This document shows positions 19,239 to 27,821 of a stretch of DNA of 64,000 nt, piece by piece. The position numbers and the translations under genes are program-made. This stretch comes from DASQHW01 sp963837155 (GTDB lineage Bacteria > Actinomycetota > Acidimicrobiia > IMCC26256 > PALSA-610): the NCBI GenBank assembly GCA_963837155.1, contig CAWIMB010000002.1, forward strand, positions 868,001-932,000, given 5' to 3'. Within the stretch, counting starts at the first letter, position 1, and each line of letters opens with the position of its first letter. The notes under the pieces were generated by a model, which had not been told where the DNA came from, did no database searches, and worked only from the letters and a program-made list of their open reading frames with translations.

Positions 19239-19311
19239 CGCCCTCGGCAGGATTCGAACCTGCGACACACGGTTTAGGAAACCGATGCTCTATCCCCTGA
19301 GCTACGAGGGC
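19239..19311 (-). tRNA. tRNA-Arg (anticodon CCU), intact
   Basis: The minus strand gives a perfect 73-nt cloverleaf: acceptor GCCCTCG/CGAGGGC, D-arm GCTC/GAGC, anticodon stem CGGT/ACCG around loop TTCCTAA (anticodon CCT), variable loop, T-arm GCAGG-TTCGAAT-CCTGC, discriminator G; CCA is not encoded. It reads AGG codons. It is the only complete tRNA in the window. Pieces of it are repeated five times within 8.8-34.3 kb, showing it is the attachment site for repeated integration from both sides. Confidence 0.97.
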
Positions 19312-19343
19312 TACCAGGCATTATGCCGTCGACCACGTTGTTC

Positions 19344-19367
19344 TGACGGCCATGTTGACAGCCAAAG
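19344..19367 (+). promoter_or_regulatory. Putative integrase arm-type sites beside the tRNA 5' end
   Basis: TGACGGCCATG (19344-19354) and TGACAGCCAAAG (19356-19367) lie in tandem 32 bp beyond the tRNA 5' end. The same 12-bp family (consensus TGACRGCCWAA) sits 32-35 bp beyond two of the three tRNA 5'-half copies downstream (22752, 27361) and about 103 bp before all three (22568, 27161/27173, 34129). Constant spacing supports an integrase-binding role. Confidence 0.65.
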
Positions 19368-19758
19368 ATCCCGTCGCGGCGTCTCGTTCGTCGCTTGCGG
19401 CTGTATGCAAGCGAACGGTGGCGGACGGCATGTGGCCGGCGTGGAATGCGAGTAGCGGTGTCCCCAATCGCAGGTCGCGGCTCGGCGGCGACGGTCGTTC
19501 GCCGCGTGGTGCGAGCGACCCGGTCAGTGCGCCCTGACCGAGCTATGAGTCGACGGACAGATCGGCGCACGTATATCCGTGGTCGCTATCGGCGGCGACC
19601 GTGTCCCCCCAAAGCGCCTACGGCTACGTCGGTGGCGGCACATCCGTGACGCGTTTCTGATCTGCACGGCGCGCTATTGGGACGCCCGTTCGCTCGGATC
19701 TGCCTTCTGCGACGAGTACCGAACGCACGGCGTCGGGGTTCATGTGCCGTAGGTTCAC
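19368..19758. other. Right-segment stretch without a gene
   Basis: No convincing coding sequence between the arm sites and the end of the esterase gene. Confidence 0.4.
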
Positions 19759-20833
19759 CTACAGCGAGTCTGCGAAGCCTTTGATGTCGCGAACTGTCGC
19801 AAGGTAGACGTCGGGCATGGCGGCTCGGAAGATGCAATCGCCGATATGGCACGCGCCGTTGACGGTACGGCTGACGGCACTGACTCCTGCGTCGAGCAGC
19901 TTGCGGTAGTACGCGAGTCCCTCGTCGCGAAGGGGGTCGAGTTGGTTCACCGAGATGACGTGTGGTGGCAGGCCCTCGAGGTCGGTCGCGCTCGCGAAGT
20001 AGGGCCACGCCAAAGGATTAGTGGCGTTCGCCCTTGTCGGGTCGTAGGCCTTCGCGAACATGGCCAGGCGGCGACAGCTGGTGAAGTACTCGTCGTTTTC
20101 ATACAACGAAGGAAGGTCCCGCGTCTTCGCTGCATACGCGTTCGAGATCATCGGGCACTGCGCGTAGACCCCGTCGATCTGGTCGAGGTGGCAGTCGCGC
20201 TTCGCTTTGAGTGTGGTCGCGAGCGTGAGATTCCCACCACCGGAATCGCCCGAGACGATGACCTTGGAGATGCCGAGCCTCGCCTTGTTGGCGGACACCC
20301 ATCGAAGAGCGGACGTGCAGTCGTTTAGCCCGGCCTGGGAAGGGATACGTGCCCTGCTTGCCCCCACCGTTACGGAACTCCACGCCCACGACGACCAACC
20401 CGCTCGCGGCGAGTTCGTCACGCCAGCGAGGGAAGCCTGCTCCGGCAGCTTCGAGGTACACCATCCCGCCACCGTGAAGGTGCACGACGCCCGGGAGTGG
20501 CCCGTCGACGTCGGCGGGTCGATGGACGAACAACGTGATGTCATTGCCGTCGATCCCTCCGATCACCTCGATACTCGACGTGACCCCGCTGATCGGGGGT
20601 TCCATCGCAAGCGTCGCGAACAGCTGCTCGTATGCGGGCTCAGCCTCGGCGACGTACGCGAGGATCTCATCGAGCGACGAGTCACCGTCAACAGGCGCTA
20701 GCGCCGGTGCGCCCCCCAAGCCCACCGCAAGCAACGCCGCGATCATTCGGGGATCTGCGCGCGGATCGTCCTTCAACAACATATTCGGCGTACCGAGCCG
20801 ACCAGGAAGGTTCGGTGCGCTGTCAACGGTCAT
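19759..20833 (-). CDS. HSL-family alpha/beta-hydrolase (esterase), one frameshift
   Basis: From ATG 20833 the product reads MTVDSAPNLPGRLGTPNMLL, an N-terminal cap region, then PLPGVVHLHGGGMVYLEAAG with the HGGG oxyanion motif. The frame shifts near 20340 and continues as KVIVSGDSGGGNLTLATTLK (GDSGG nucleophile), VISVNQLDPLRDEGLAYY (catalytic Asp) and VNGACHIGDCIF (catalytic His), ending at TAG 19759. About 358 residues repaired, normal for hormone-sensitive-lipase-type carboxylesterases. All three catalytic residues survive. It is cargo of the 19.3-22.7 kb segment. Confidence 0.8.
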
Positions 20834-21172
20834 GGAATCCGCCGCCTCCTTCGGTTCGCCGCCCCGAAACGGCCATCCGTCGTCTCCCACACGACCACGC
20901 ATCTTGTCCGCTCCGGGCGCGTTATGCGACGAATGCAGGCCGCCGCCCAGAACGACGTGGTCGCGTTGTCCCCGAACGCGCGCCCCCGAATATCGCCTCG
21001 GGGGCATCACCGAACGCCGGGTACGTGGCGCTCGCGGTCATGGCGGGACGCATGTGGCGCGGCGCCGCGTGGTCGAGTTGCCGTTGGTCTTTAATTCCGC
21101 GCTGCCGAGATCGGGATAGGGTCGCCACGATCGGCTTGGTCCGATCCGCGTGCTTGCCGGAGAGAGGAGTCA
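20834..21172. other. Divergent intergenic region
   Basis: The 339 bp between the esterase start and the ABM-like gene have no supportable gene; they must hold both divergent promoters. Confidence 0.4.
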
Positions 21173-21775
21173 ATGATGTATACCCGCGTCCTCGAATTCG
21201 CTGGTGCCAAGGACATCGATGGCGGTGTCGAGTATCTCCGTCACAAGGTGGTTCCCATCCTTGACGCGCAGAAGGGCCACCGTGGCATTACCGCGAGTGC
21301 GGACCGGTCGGGAGCTCTGCTCGGAATCCTTTCGCTTTGGGAGACCGAGGCCGACCGGGAAGCGAGCGACAGTGTGCTTGCGAATGCACGTCAGGAGGCG
21401 CTCGAGATCGTCGGCGGTGAACTCACGGTGGAGAACTACGAGCAGTTACTCGCGGAGGTCAGCACTCCGCCGGGACCCGGTTCGGCGCTGATGGTCCAGC
21501 GGATCACTATGGATCCGGCCAAGATCGACGAGAACTTCGCGTTCTTCAAGAGCGATGTCGTGCCGCGGATCAAGGCCAACGCGGGGTTCCAATCGATACG
21601 GAACATGATGAACCGAGAGACGGGGCACGGACTCGTGGGCACGGTGTGGGCGGATCAGGATGCGATGAAGACCGCGGCCGCCGAAGCGCAATCGCGCCGT
21701 CAAGAGGCCATCGCGCGGGGTGTCAGTTTCGATTCCGTGAGCTCGCGAGAAATCCTCTATAGCCTCCTCCGATAG
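21173..21775 (+). CDS. Tandem ABM-like (dimeric alpha-beta barrel) protein
   Basis: A 200-residue intact protein from ATG 21173 with AGAGAGGAG upstream. Two similar halves are visible: first YTRVLEFAGAKDIDGGVEYL ... VVPILDAQKGHRGITASADR ... LGILSLWETEADREASD, second MVQRITMDPAKIDENFAFFK ... VVPRIKANAGFQSIRNMMNR ... GLVGTVWADQDAMKTAA. Each has the antibiotic-biosynthesis-monooxygenase/EthD-like beta-alpha-beta layout (hydrophobic strand, helix, 'V.P.i....G..'). Such folds act as small monooxygenases or ligand-binding barrels; the substrate is unknown. Divergent from the esterase. Confidence 0.6.
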   Translation: MMYTRVLEFAGAKDIDGGVEYLRHKVVPILDAQKGHRGITASADRSGALLGILSLWETEADREASDSVLANARQEALEIVGGELTVENYEQLLAEVSTPPGPGSALMVQRITMDPAKIDENFAFFKSDVVPRIKANAGFQSIRNMMNRETGHGLVGTVWADQDAMKTAAAEAQSRRQEAIARGVSFDSVSSREILYSLLR

Positions 21776-21959
21776 CGCCCCGGACTGGCACCGGCGAAGC
21801 TGACGACCGCTCGCAAGCACTCGCTCGCAACGAACGGACGCGTCCATACCGCGTCGTGTCCATAATGCGCGACTCCAAATCTTCCGATCGGGCGTCCCTG
21901 ATCGCCGGCTCTGCGGCGCTGGATGCGGCGGATGTCGGCGACGTCTCAGTTCGTGTTGT
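21776..21959. other. Decayed sequence downstream of the thioesterase remnant
   Basis: No frame continues the thioesterase fold seen at 21960-22225, and nothing else is recognizable. Confidence 0.35.
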
Positions 21960-22225
21960 GGATCCATCGCTCGCGTAGGGCGCGATGCTGGATCTTGCCG
22001 GGCCTCGATAGGCACGCCGACCTTGGCGGGTCGCAGGAACTGGCAAGCCATCGACAACGGTCGCGAGGCGGTTGACACCAAGCCGGCGGCCCGCACGACG
22101 ACCGCGAGAACAAACCCGCCGAAGACAGTCCCCGGCTGTGCCTCCCAACGGTCATCAATCTCCAGCACGTACCGGTCAGCGGAACCGCTGAACGTAAGTG
22201 CATCCTCGAAGAGGTGTCGCGACAT
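21960..22225 (-). pseudogene. Acyl-CoA thioesterase (TesB-like) N-terminal remnant
   Basis: ATG 22225 starts MSRHLFEDALTFSGSADRYV, LEIDDRWEAQPGTVFGGFVL, AVVVRAAGLVSTASRPLSMA and CQFLRPAKVGVPIEAR. The 'W....pGt.fGGfv.A...rA' block and 'S....FLRPa.vG.p.e' strand are typical of the N-terminal hotdog of TesB-like thioesterases. After residue 80 no frame continues the fold; the second hotdog is missing. A truncated remnant. Confidence 0.55.
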
Positions 22226-22567
22226 CTCCTGGCCCCCGGCATGCCGCCGTCCAGCGAATGCTGGCCAGCCAGCCACACCCTCGACGAGCGACGACCAATT
22301 CCCGCACGTCCCAGAGGATGCGACCCATAACGACGCGCCCTGGGTATCACCGAACGCCGGGTCGGTGTGATGTACGCGCCAGAGCGCGTGTTTATCGCCT
22401 GCCTCTGCCTCGGCCAGGTCTGAGCCTGCTTGTTCTGTCGCGATCCACGTCGGATGGGACAGACGTGTGCTGAGAGCCTCGTCAAGCTCCGCGTCTTCGG
22501 CGTGTGACGTTCGTGGTCGCCGCCGGCACTTGACGCTGGGCTGTACGCGCACCTGCACACCGAGCGT
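22226..22567. other. Segment end without a gene
   Basis: A minus-strand frame here reads as a plausible polypeptide (AELDEALSTRLSHPTWIATE and further) but matches no family I know, and it has no clear start. Confidence 0.35.
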
Positions 22568-22580
22568 TGACAGCCAAACT
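22568..22580 (+). promoter_or_regulatory. Putative integrase arm-type site
   Basis: TGACAGCCAAACT, a member of the TGACRGCCWAA family, ends about 102 bp before the tRNA half copy at 22682. Equivalent sites end 103 and 104 bp before the other two copies. Confidence 0.6.
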
Positions 22581-22681
22581 CGCGCATGGCGGCGGTTGTC
22601 CTCGAACGTTGGCGGCGCGAACGTCGAGGTCAATGGACGTGGCGGCCGATCGCGAACATGCGCGAACGGCGCCCGTCCGAG

Positions 22682-22719
22682 TTAGGAAACCGATGCTCTA
22701 TCCCCTGAGCTACGAGGGC
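22682..22719 (-). repeat. tRNA-Arg 5'-half copy 1
   Basis: Thirty-eight bases identical to 19274-19311: the tRNA 5' end, D-arm and anticodon stem up to TTAGGAA in the anticodon loop. The flank beyond (CGAG instead of the T-arm sequence) differs, so it is half a tRNA. It marks the boundary of the 19.3-22.7 and 22.7-27.3 kb segments. Confidence 0.9.
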
Positions 22720-22735
22720 CTAGCTGGGCAACGCG

Positions 22736-22870
22736 CTACCGGGTCCTTGATTGATGGCCTAACTGACGGCCTAACAACGAATCGAGAGCCTGTGCTGCCT
22801 GCTCTTGCGTGCTAGGGGTCACGTGCGAGTACAGATCGAGGGTGATGCTGATCGTCGAGTGGCCCAGCAT
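22736..22870 (-). pseudogene. Tyrosine integrase C-terminal remnant
   Basis: The minus strand encodes VSEMLGHSTISITLDLYSHV followed by TPSTQEQAAQALDSLLG and a stop. This is the catalytic C-terminus of a tyrosine recombinase (LGHxxixxTldlYsH with the nucleophile Tyr). Upstream residues lose similarity. It lies 17 bp from the tRNA half copy and contains at its 3' end the arm-like repeats TGATGGCCTAAC/TGACGGCCTAAC (22752-22775). It differs in sequence from the 17.2-18.4 kb integrase and is probably the enzyme family that made the right-side insertions. Confidence 0.8.
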
Positions 22871-23010
22871 TTCCGAGACGACGACGACGCAGTAGTCCTC
22901 GCGCCGTATTGGCCCGTGGGCATGACGCCCGCGGCTCGGAGCTCGCATGGGGCTCCAAATCTGCGCGCTGTGTCGCCTCTTCGCGTCCGACGTCGGCTTT
23001 ACGTCGATCA

Positions 23011-24397
23011 CTACTTCGCGTTTTCTCCGCTCGTGGTGTAGATCGCTTGATCAAATGCTCCGTCCTTGCGGGGCCCGGCGAGCGAGAAGAACGGAAACGC
23101 GGTGCCATTGGAGAACGACGTCGATAGGAAATCGCCCAGGAACGCGCCGCGTCCCTGCTGGGACTGGGCGAGCCACGCCAGCGACATTGGACCGCCCAGA
23201 GTCTTGGCTGCAGACCAGGCCGTACCGCCGTTGGTTGATGTTGTGAAACCAACTGAGACCTTGCATGTCTCGGTTGTGCAGTTGGCATCGGGGACGTAGT
23301 AATAGACGAGTGCGAGGTGGGCGCCGCCACCGGCCGTTGCGCGGTCGACGCCTAGCCCGGGGTTGAAGTGATCGACCGTACTCGCGGCTGCATCGACGGG
23401 AACGCGCGTCACGGCGGTCCAGTGCGTTCCGTCCGTCGTTGTGGTGAGAAAGAGATCGTTCTTTGCGCAGGCGTCTGTCCGCGGGACACATCCGGCTACG
23501 GCCACGTACACCCGTCCGTTGGCGTCGATCTCCGCCGACGGGAGCGGGTCGGCGCGCATCGTCCCGTATCCTCCTACGAAATGCCGACTGAGCGACGAGA
23601 TCGTCGTCGGTCCTGTGTAAGTCGCGCCACCGTCGACTGACACGTAGGACAACAGTCGCGAGAAGGTGAAATGTTGGTCGGTGGTCGTTCGGATGTAGTC
23701 GACGGCGGGCACGACGACGCGGCCGTGCGGAAGCACAACCGGCTGCCCCGCAAAGCCGACATCTGCCGGCACGTTCGCCGCGGTCCAGTTGAGTCCGCCA
23801 TCAGTCGAGGTCGACATCGCGATCTGCTCACCAGCGGCCGACAACTTTGCATAGTGCGCGTAGCAATTGCCGAAGTGTGGGCTGGCCGGATGGTCGTCGC
23901 AGACGATCCACGGCTTGTCAAGCTGGCTTCCTGCGCCGTCGGCGATCCCTCGCGGTGCGCTCCATGAGAGTCCGCCGTCAAGGGACCGGCTAACGATGAT
24001 CGCGTACGGATCGCCTACCGCCAGTGCTGCGATGAGCCAGACACGGTGTTTCGGGTCGAACGCGACGGAAGGATTCGATGTAGCGGTCGATGAACCGTTT
24101 CCGCCATCGTAGGGCGTAATCCCGCGCAAGAAGCCCTGAGACCAATGATGACCACTATCGGTCGAGGTCGCCCAGCCGATCGCAAGGGAGCCGCCCAACG
24201 AATTCCGGCCCACCTGAAATGTCGAGACCATCGTCGAGCCGTAGGAATAACTGTCGGGTTCGACCTCAGTCTGATGTTGGACGTCAGCAAGGCCGCCTGA
24301 GAACGTGTCGGTACTCAGCCGAACGTTGCACCCCGACAACAACAACGCGCTCGGCGAGCAGCGCGACCGTTAGCCGTCCCGGCTTCAAACGCGGCAT
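23011..24397 (-). CDS. BNR/Asp-box beta-propeller lipoprotein (sialidase-like), frameshifted signal peptide
   Basis: The 444-residue main frame contains repeated Asp-boxes: STDSGHHWS, SLDGGLSWS, STDGGLNWT, SVDGGATYT and STNGGTAWS, the S/T-x-D-x-G-x-x-W signature of sialidase-type propellers. The natural start is probably ATG 24397 in a neighbouring frame (MPRLKPGRLTVALLA); a one-base change near 24350 joins it to LLLSGCNVRLSTD, giving a typical lipobox (LSGC). Thus it is likely a surface lipoprotein. The sialidase Arg triad cannot be assigned, so it may be a binding or structural propeller. Cargo of the 22.7-27.3 kb segment. Confidence 0.75.
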
Positions 24398-24935
24398 CGC
24401 ACTCCCCCGTGTTCGCTGTCGTGCGGCAATCGCTTCACGTCGCGACGGAAGCGCGATGCTGACAGGTCGCGCAACGGCGCGCAAGCAAATGTCGGACGCA
24501 GGCTGAAGAACCGGCCGCGCTTGCGCGGGCTCACCGCGACACTGCTATTTGCACAAGTTCCTCGACAACGAGGAGCAGCGCAGTGCGCGCGCGAATGACG
24601 CCGCAGAGCCTGTCGTCTGCCGCTGCATATAAACGCTTTCCTCTTGGGTCGCTCGCCGAGGAGCCATAGGCCGCGGACCGTCAACCCGACGCACACGCAA
24701 CAGCCCGCATCCGTCGCGACAGCATGGTCGACCGCCATAAGGCACCGAACTCGCGCACGTCGATTCGATCCGTGCGATCCGAACACGCCCCATTCGAATG
24801 ACCCGCACCGACAATCAGGACAGACCCCATGCGGGGCTTCCCGTACGGTCTTCACGCCAGACTCCTAGGTCAGGGTATCCACGAGTATCAGGTGCTTCTC
24901 ACATGTGGCGCCGGCAACGCGCTCACGCTGTCGAG
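24398..24935. other. Intergenic, no supportable gene
   Basis: A Cys/Arg-rich minus ORF (24385-24855) has no domain, poor start and shadow-like composition. I consider the 540 bp non-coding upstream region of the propeller gene. Confidence 0.45.
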
Positions 24936-26562
24936 TTAGGGGATTGCGATCGACGTCTCGACGGGCAGCGATGCCGAGCTTGCGTTGTTGGCGGTGATCG
25001 AGAAGTGATAGGTGTGTCCGGGCGTCAGGTTGGATACCGCGATCTGGTGCACGCTCGCGGCGACGCTTCGGCGGGTCCCGTTCGGCAGTGTGACGACGTA
25101 GCTCGTTGGCCTCGGTACCGTGATCGCTGCAAGTGCGGCGAGACGTCCGGGGAAGAGCGGCGCTGCCTCGAGTTCGCCGCGTGTGATGGTTGTCGGATCG
25201 CGCGGCGGCGTCCAGCGGATCGTTACGGTGTGGCCGGCGACCGAGGCGTGCGGGTTTCGCGGGCGCTGGCGTCGGGATGTTTGTGTCGAGTCGCACACCG
25301 TCGGGGATCGTCCGCACGGTCGCGTTCTGGCAGACAAGCTGCCACGTGCCGTTGTTGAGGTCGTAGACGCGCGGGTACGCGTGCAACGGCGCGGTTGTGT
25401 CGTCCAGGCGCGGGCTGACGAACTGGGCTGTCGTACGGTGCGACGGGCATACAGGGTTCGTCGCGCGTGAGGTCTCGGGCGGGGTGATGTACTGCTCGAG
25501 GAACCCAGCGGCGAGGTTCTGGATCCCTCGCCATGCGGGCGGGACCAGGAACGTCCCCAACGTCGTGACGGGTGTGCCGGGCACCGACCGGTCGGTGATC
25601 GTCGCAGTCCAACGCCGCGGTCCGGTCCGGGCGAACTTGTATCGGTACACGTGCCCTTGGTGCCACCCGTACGCGATGCGGCACGTCGCGATCGAGCCCT
25701 CGGCGCCGTCCAACTCGGTGTAGCACTTCGCCGCGTGCCCATCGGTTCCCTTGCCGGGAAAGAACGTCATGTTGTCGCCGCTGAAGAGCGTGACGAGCGC
25801 GAACGGTCCCAGCGTGCCGTCGGGGCGCTGCCCCTGCGTCTGGATGCCCATGTAGCTGACGACGGATCCGCCCGGTGCCGTCGGAACGTCCATCGTCCAC
25901 TGCGACGCGTAGTAGTAGAAAGCGTCGGCGTCCCTTAGTGGTGCACGCGTCACGGTCACGTCGAGGCGGGCGCGAGACCAGCCGCCTGACGGCTCACTTG
26001 GGAAGTCCCAGTCGAACGAGGTCCCGGGGCTCCCAACGCCGCTCACTCGCTCGCCGGCGTGGGGATCCGGAACGACGACGCCGAATCGTGCTCCCGCAAC
26101 GATGATCTGGATGGCGTCGCCCTGTTGCAGTTTGTACCCGCCCTCGGTGTAGAACCCGTCGAAGTGGAAGACCACCTGGGTGTCGGTCCACGTCTCGATG
26201 ACGAGACCGATGCACGCGAACGCCCCGGCCGCGGGATCGTTGCGTCCCGCATCCCAGTGCTCGGTCAAGTTCATCAGGTAGAAGAACGTGCCGTAGTCGA
26301 AGCCCTTGTCCGACTGCGCACAGGGCGTCTCGGAGGGATTCGGTGCCGGAGCTACGGCGCCGAACCCCGAGCCGTTCACGGTGATCCTCGGCGACGTCGG
26401 CAGCGTCCCGCCGAAGACCACGGTCGAGATCGACGCCGAGCTCGTCGCTCTCGCCGACGCCGCGGTGACGAGTACGCCGCACAGGATCGCCACAGTCACG
26501 GCCAGGACGCCGCCGACGCGCCGCGAGACGCATCGACCTTGCTTGAACTGTGTCTGCCACAT
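24936..26562 (-). CDS. Large secreted protein with C-terminal fibronectin type III domain, one frameshift
   Basis: ATG 26562 has GAAGGAG upstream. Residues 10-45 form a signal peptide (VGGVLAVTVAILCGVLVTAA, cleavage near ARA). The next 400 residues are an exported domain starting with an IPT-like strand (PRITVNGSGFGAVAPAPNPS) and containing several Cys and Trp-rich stretches, with no family I recognise. Near 25255 the frame shifts; the new frame encodes HTVTIRWTPPRDPTTITRGE, PTSYVVTLPNGTRRSV, VSNLTPGHTYHFSITANNAS and ends at TAA 24936, a clear FN3 domain. About 540 residues repaired. Likely secreted or surface-bound. Confidence 0.65.
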
Positions 26563-27160
26563 GTCGATGCTCCTTCGAGTTGCGCTTTCCGCTTGGCGGG
26601 AAGCCGTTTGGTGGCCCGGCTGGCCATTTCGCGGAGCGGCTGAATTGCTTCTCGCCGCCACGACGAGGATGGGCTCGATGAAAGGCCAGAAACATTGGTC
26701 AGCTGAACAGTTCGCGAAGAGTGATAGCGGGACCGTGAGTCGTTATGTGTCGAGCGCAAGTGTTTGGCGTGCGCCGTGCATCAGTCAGCGCGTCGAGGTC
26801 CGCCGGCGACTCGGCGAGGAGCGGCTCGTGGTGCGTTGGGTAAGCAGGATCGTCGCGACACACTCCGAGCGGCTTGTTGGTGCAGAGCTTCAGCCCGACC
26901 CTGTGAAGCGCGTGCCGCGGTGTTTCGTGGGCCCCGCGTACGATTTGAACCGCAGCACGTCACGACTCGCGGTTGCGGACTTCGACAAAGCCGCGCTTCG
27001 CACATCTCCTCGCGGTTGACCTCATCCGGCGAGTCAGCGCCTGGCCTGAGCGTGCAGGTTGGCGTTTAGGGATGTGTTGAGTCGGCGCCGGTGAAGCGGC
27101 CATTTCATGTCGACAGTCGCGACTCAGCGGGCTTGAATGCGTCGCGCTGACCGATGGGCG
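26563..27160. other. Segment stretch without a gene
   Basis: Nothing recognizable apart from promoter space for the FN3 protein. The ORFs here are Arg-rich and lack ribosome-binding sites. Confidence 0.4.
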
Positions 27161-27184
27161 TGACAGCCAAACTGACAGCCAAAC
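27161..27184 (+). promoter_or_regulatory. Two tandem putative integrase arm-type sites
   Basis: TGACAGCCAAAC occurs twice back to back (27161-27172, 27173-27184), followed by a degenerate third copy TGACGGATCATGG. The pair ends 103 bp before the tRNA half at 27288. Confidence 0.7.
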
Positions 27185-27287
27185 TGACGGATCATGGCGG
27201 TGCCCGGCGAACGTCGACGCGCGCGCATCTGCTGGTCGCGGCGCACGACGGACCGTCACGAACGACCGCGGACAACCGTTGCCCGAG

Positions 27288-27325
27288 TTAGGAAACCGAT
27301 GCTCTATCCCCTGAGCTACGAGGGC
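27288..27325 (-). repeat. tRNA-Arg 5'-half copy 2
   Basis: Thirty-eight bases identical to 19274-19311 and to 22682-22719. It is flanked by the same arm-site arrangement as the other copies. Boundary between the 22.7-27.3 and 27.3-34.3 kb segments. Confidence 0.9.
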
Positions 27326-27360
27326 TGGCCTGGGCAAACGCGTTCGCGGGAGCGCGAGTT

Positions 27361-27384
27361 TGACTGCCAAATTGACAGCCTAAG
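27361..27384 (+). promoter_or_regulatory. Two tandem putative integrase arm-type sites
   Basis: TGACTGCCAAAT (27361-27372) and TGACAGCCTAAG (27373-27384), directly repeated, 35 bp beyond the tRNA half. Mirrors the 32-bp spacing at 19344 and 22752. Confidence 0.65.
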
Positions 27385-27535
27385 TGACTCACGGTGTCGA
27401 ACCCGTGCGTCGACATGCCGGTGGCGAGCGTGTCGAAGGCATCGGGTCCGACCGTCGCTTACGCGTTCGAAAGACGTATGGGATCCTCACGACGATCAAT
27501 AGCGGGGCGGGAACCGGTTGCGCGCGAGTCAGCGG

Positions 27536-27796
27536 TCACCAGCGCCATGTTCGCGACACGCCGAATCGTCCGAGGACGAGCGATGCGGGGCAGTTCCCGA
27601 AGCGTACGTAGAGCCATTGGTTGGTCCCGACGAATGCGGTCAGGAGGAGGAACCCGGGGCTGACGGTTGCCGCGAGGAGCGCGCTGAGCAGGGTCATCGT
27701 TCCCGCGAGTGCGAAGAGGACGCGTTCGAGCGGCCATGAGGCTCGGGCCGTTGAAGTGATCGCTGCGGGCGAGGTGTCGTGTGTGGTTGCAGGCAT
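27536..27796 (-). CDS. DUF2892 (YgaP-like) small membrane protein
   Basis: An 86-residue protein. After a hydrophilic N-terminus, ERVLFALAGTMTLLSALLAA and GFLLLTAFVGTNQWLYVRFG form two membrane segments, followed by NCPASLVLGRFGV. The 'ER......G......l........l...vg.n.....g.CP...ll...G' pattern is DUF2892, the membrane part of YgaP-type rhodaneses. It lies 25 bp downstream of the MMPL gene on the same strand, so it belongs to the divergent arm of the CstR-like module; with sulfurtransferase genes nearby, a role in sulfur handling at the membrane is likely. Confidence 0.8.
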   Translation of the reverse strand: MPATTHDTSPAAITSTARASWPLERVLFALAGTMTLLSALLAATVSPGFLLLTAFVGTNQWLYVRFGNCPASLVLGRFGVSRTWRW

Positions 27797-27821
27797 GGTG
27801 GGGGCCTCCTGTGTTTGGTCG

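Noticed and set aside
23011..24397. Active sialidase
   Set aside because: Asp-boxes alone show a propeller fold; the Arg triad and catalytic Tyr/Glu cannot be identified.
24385..24855. Possible Cys-rich protein on the minus strand
   Set aside because: No domain, no ribosome site and biased Arg/Cys content; overlaps the propeller gene's signal-peptide region.
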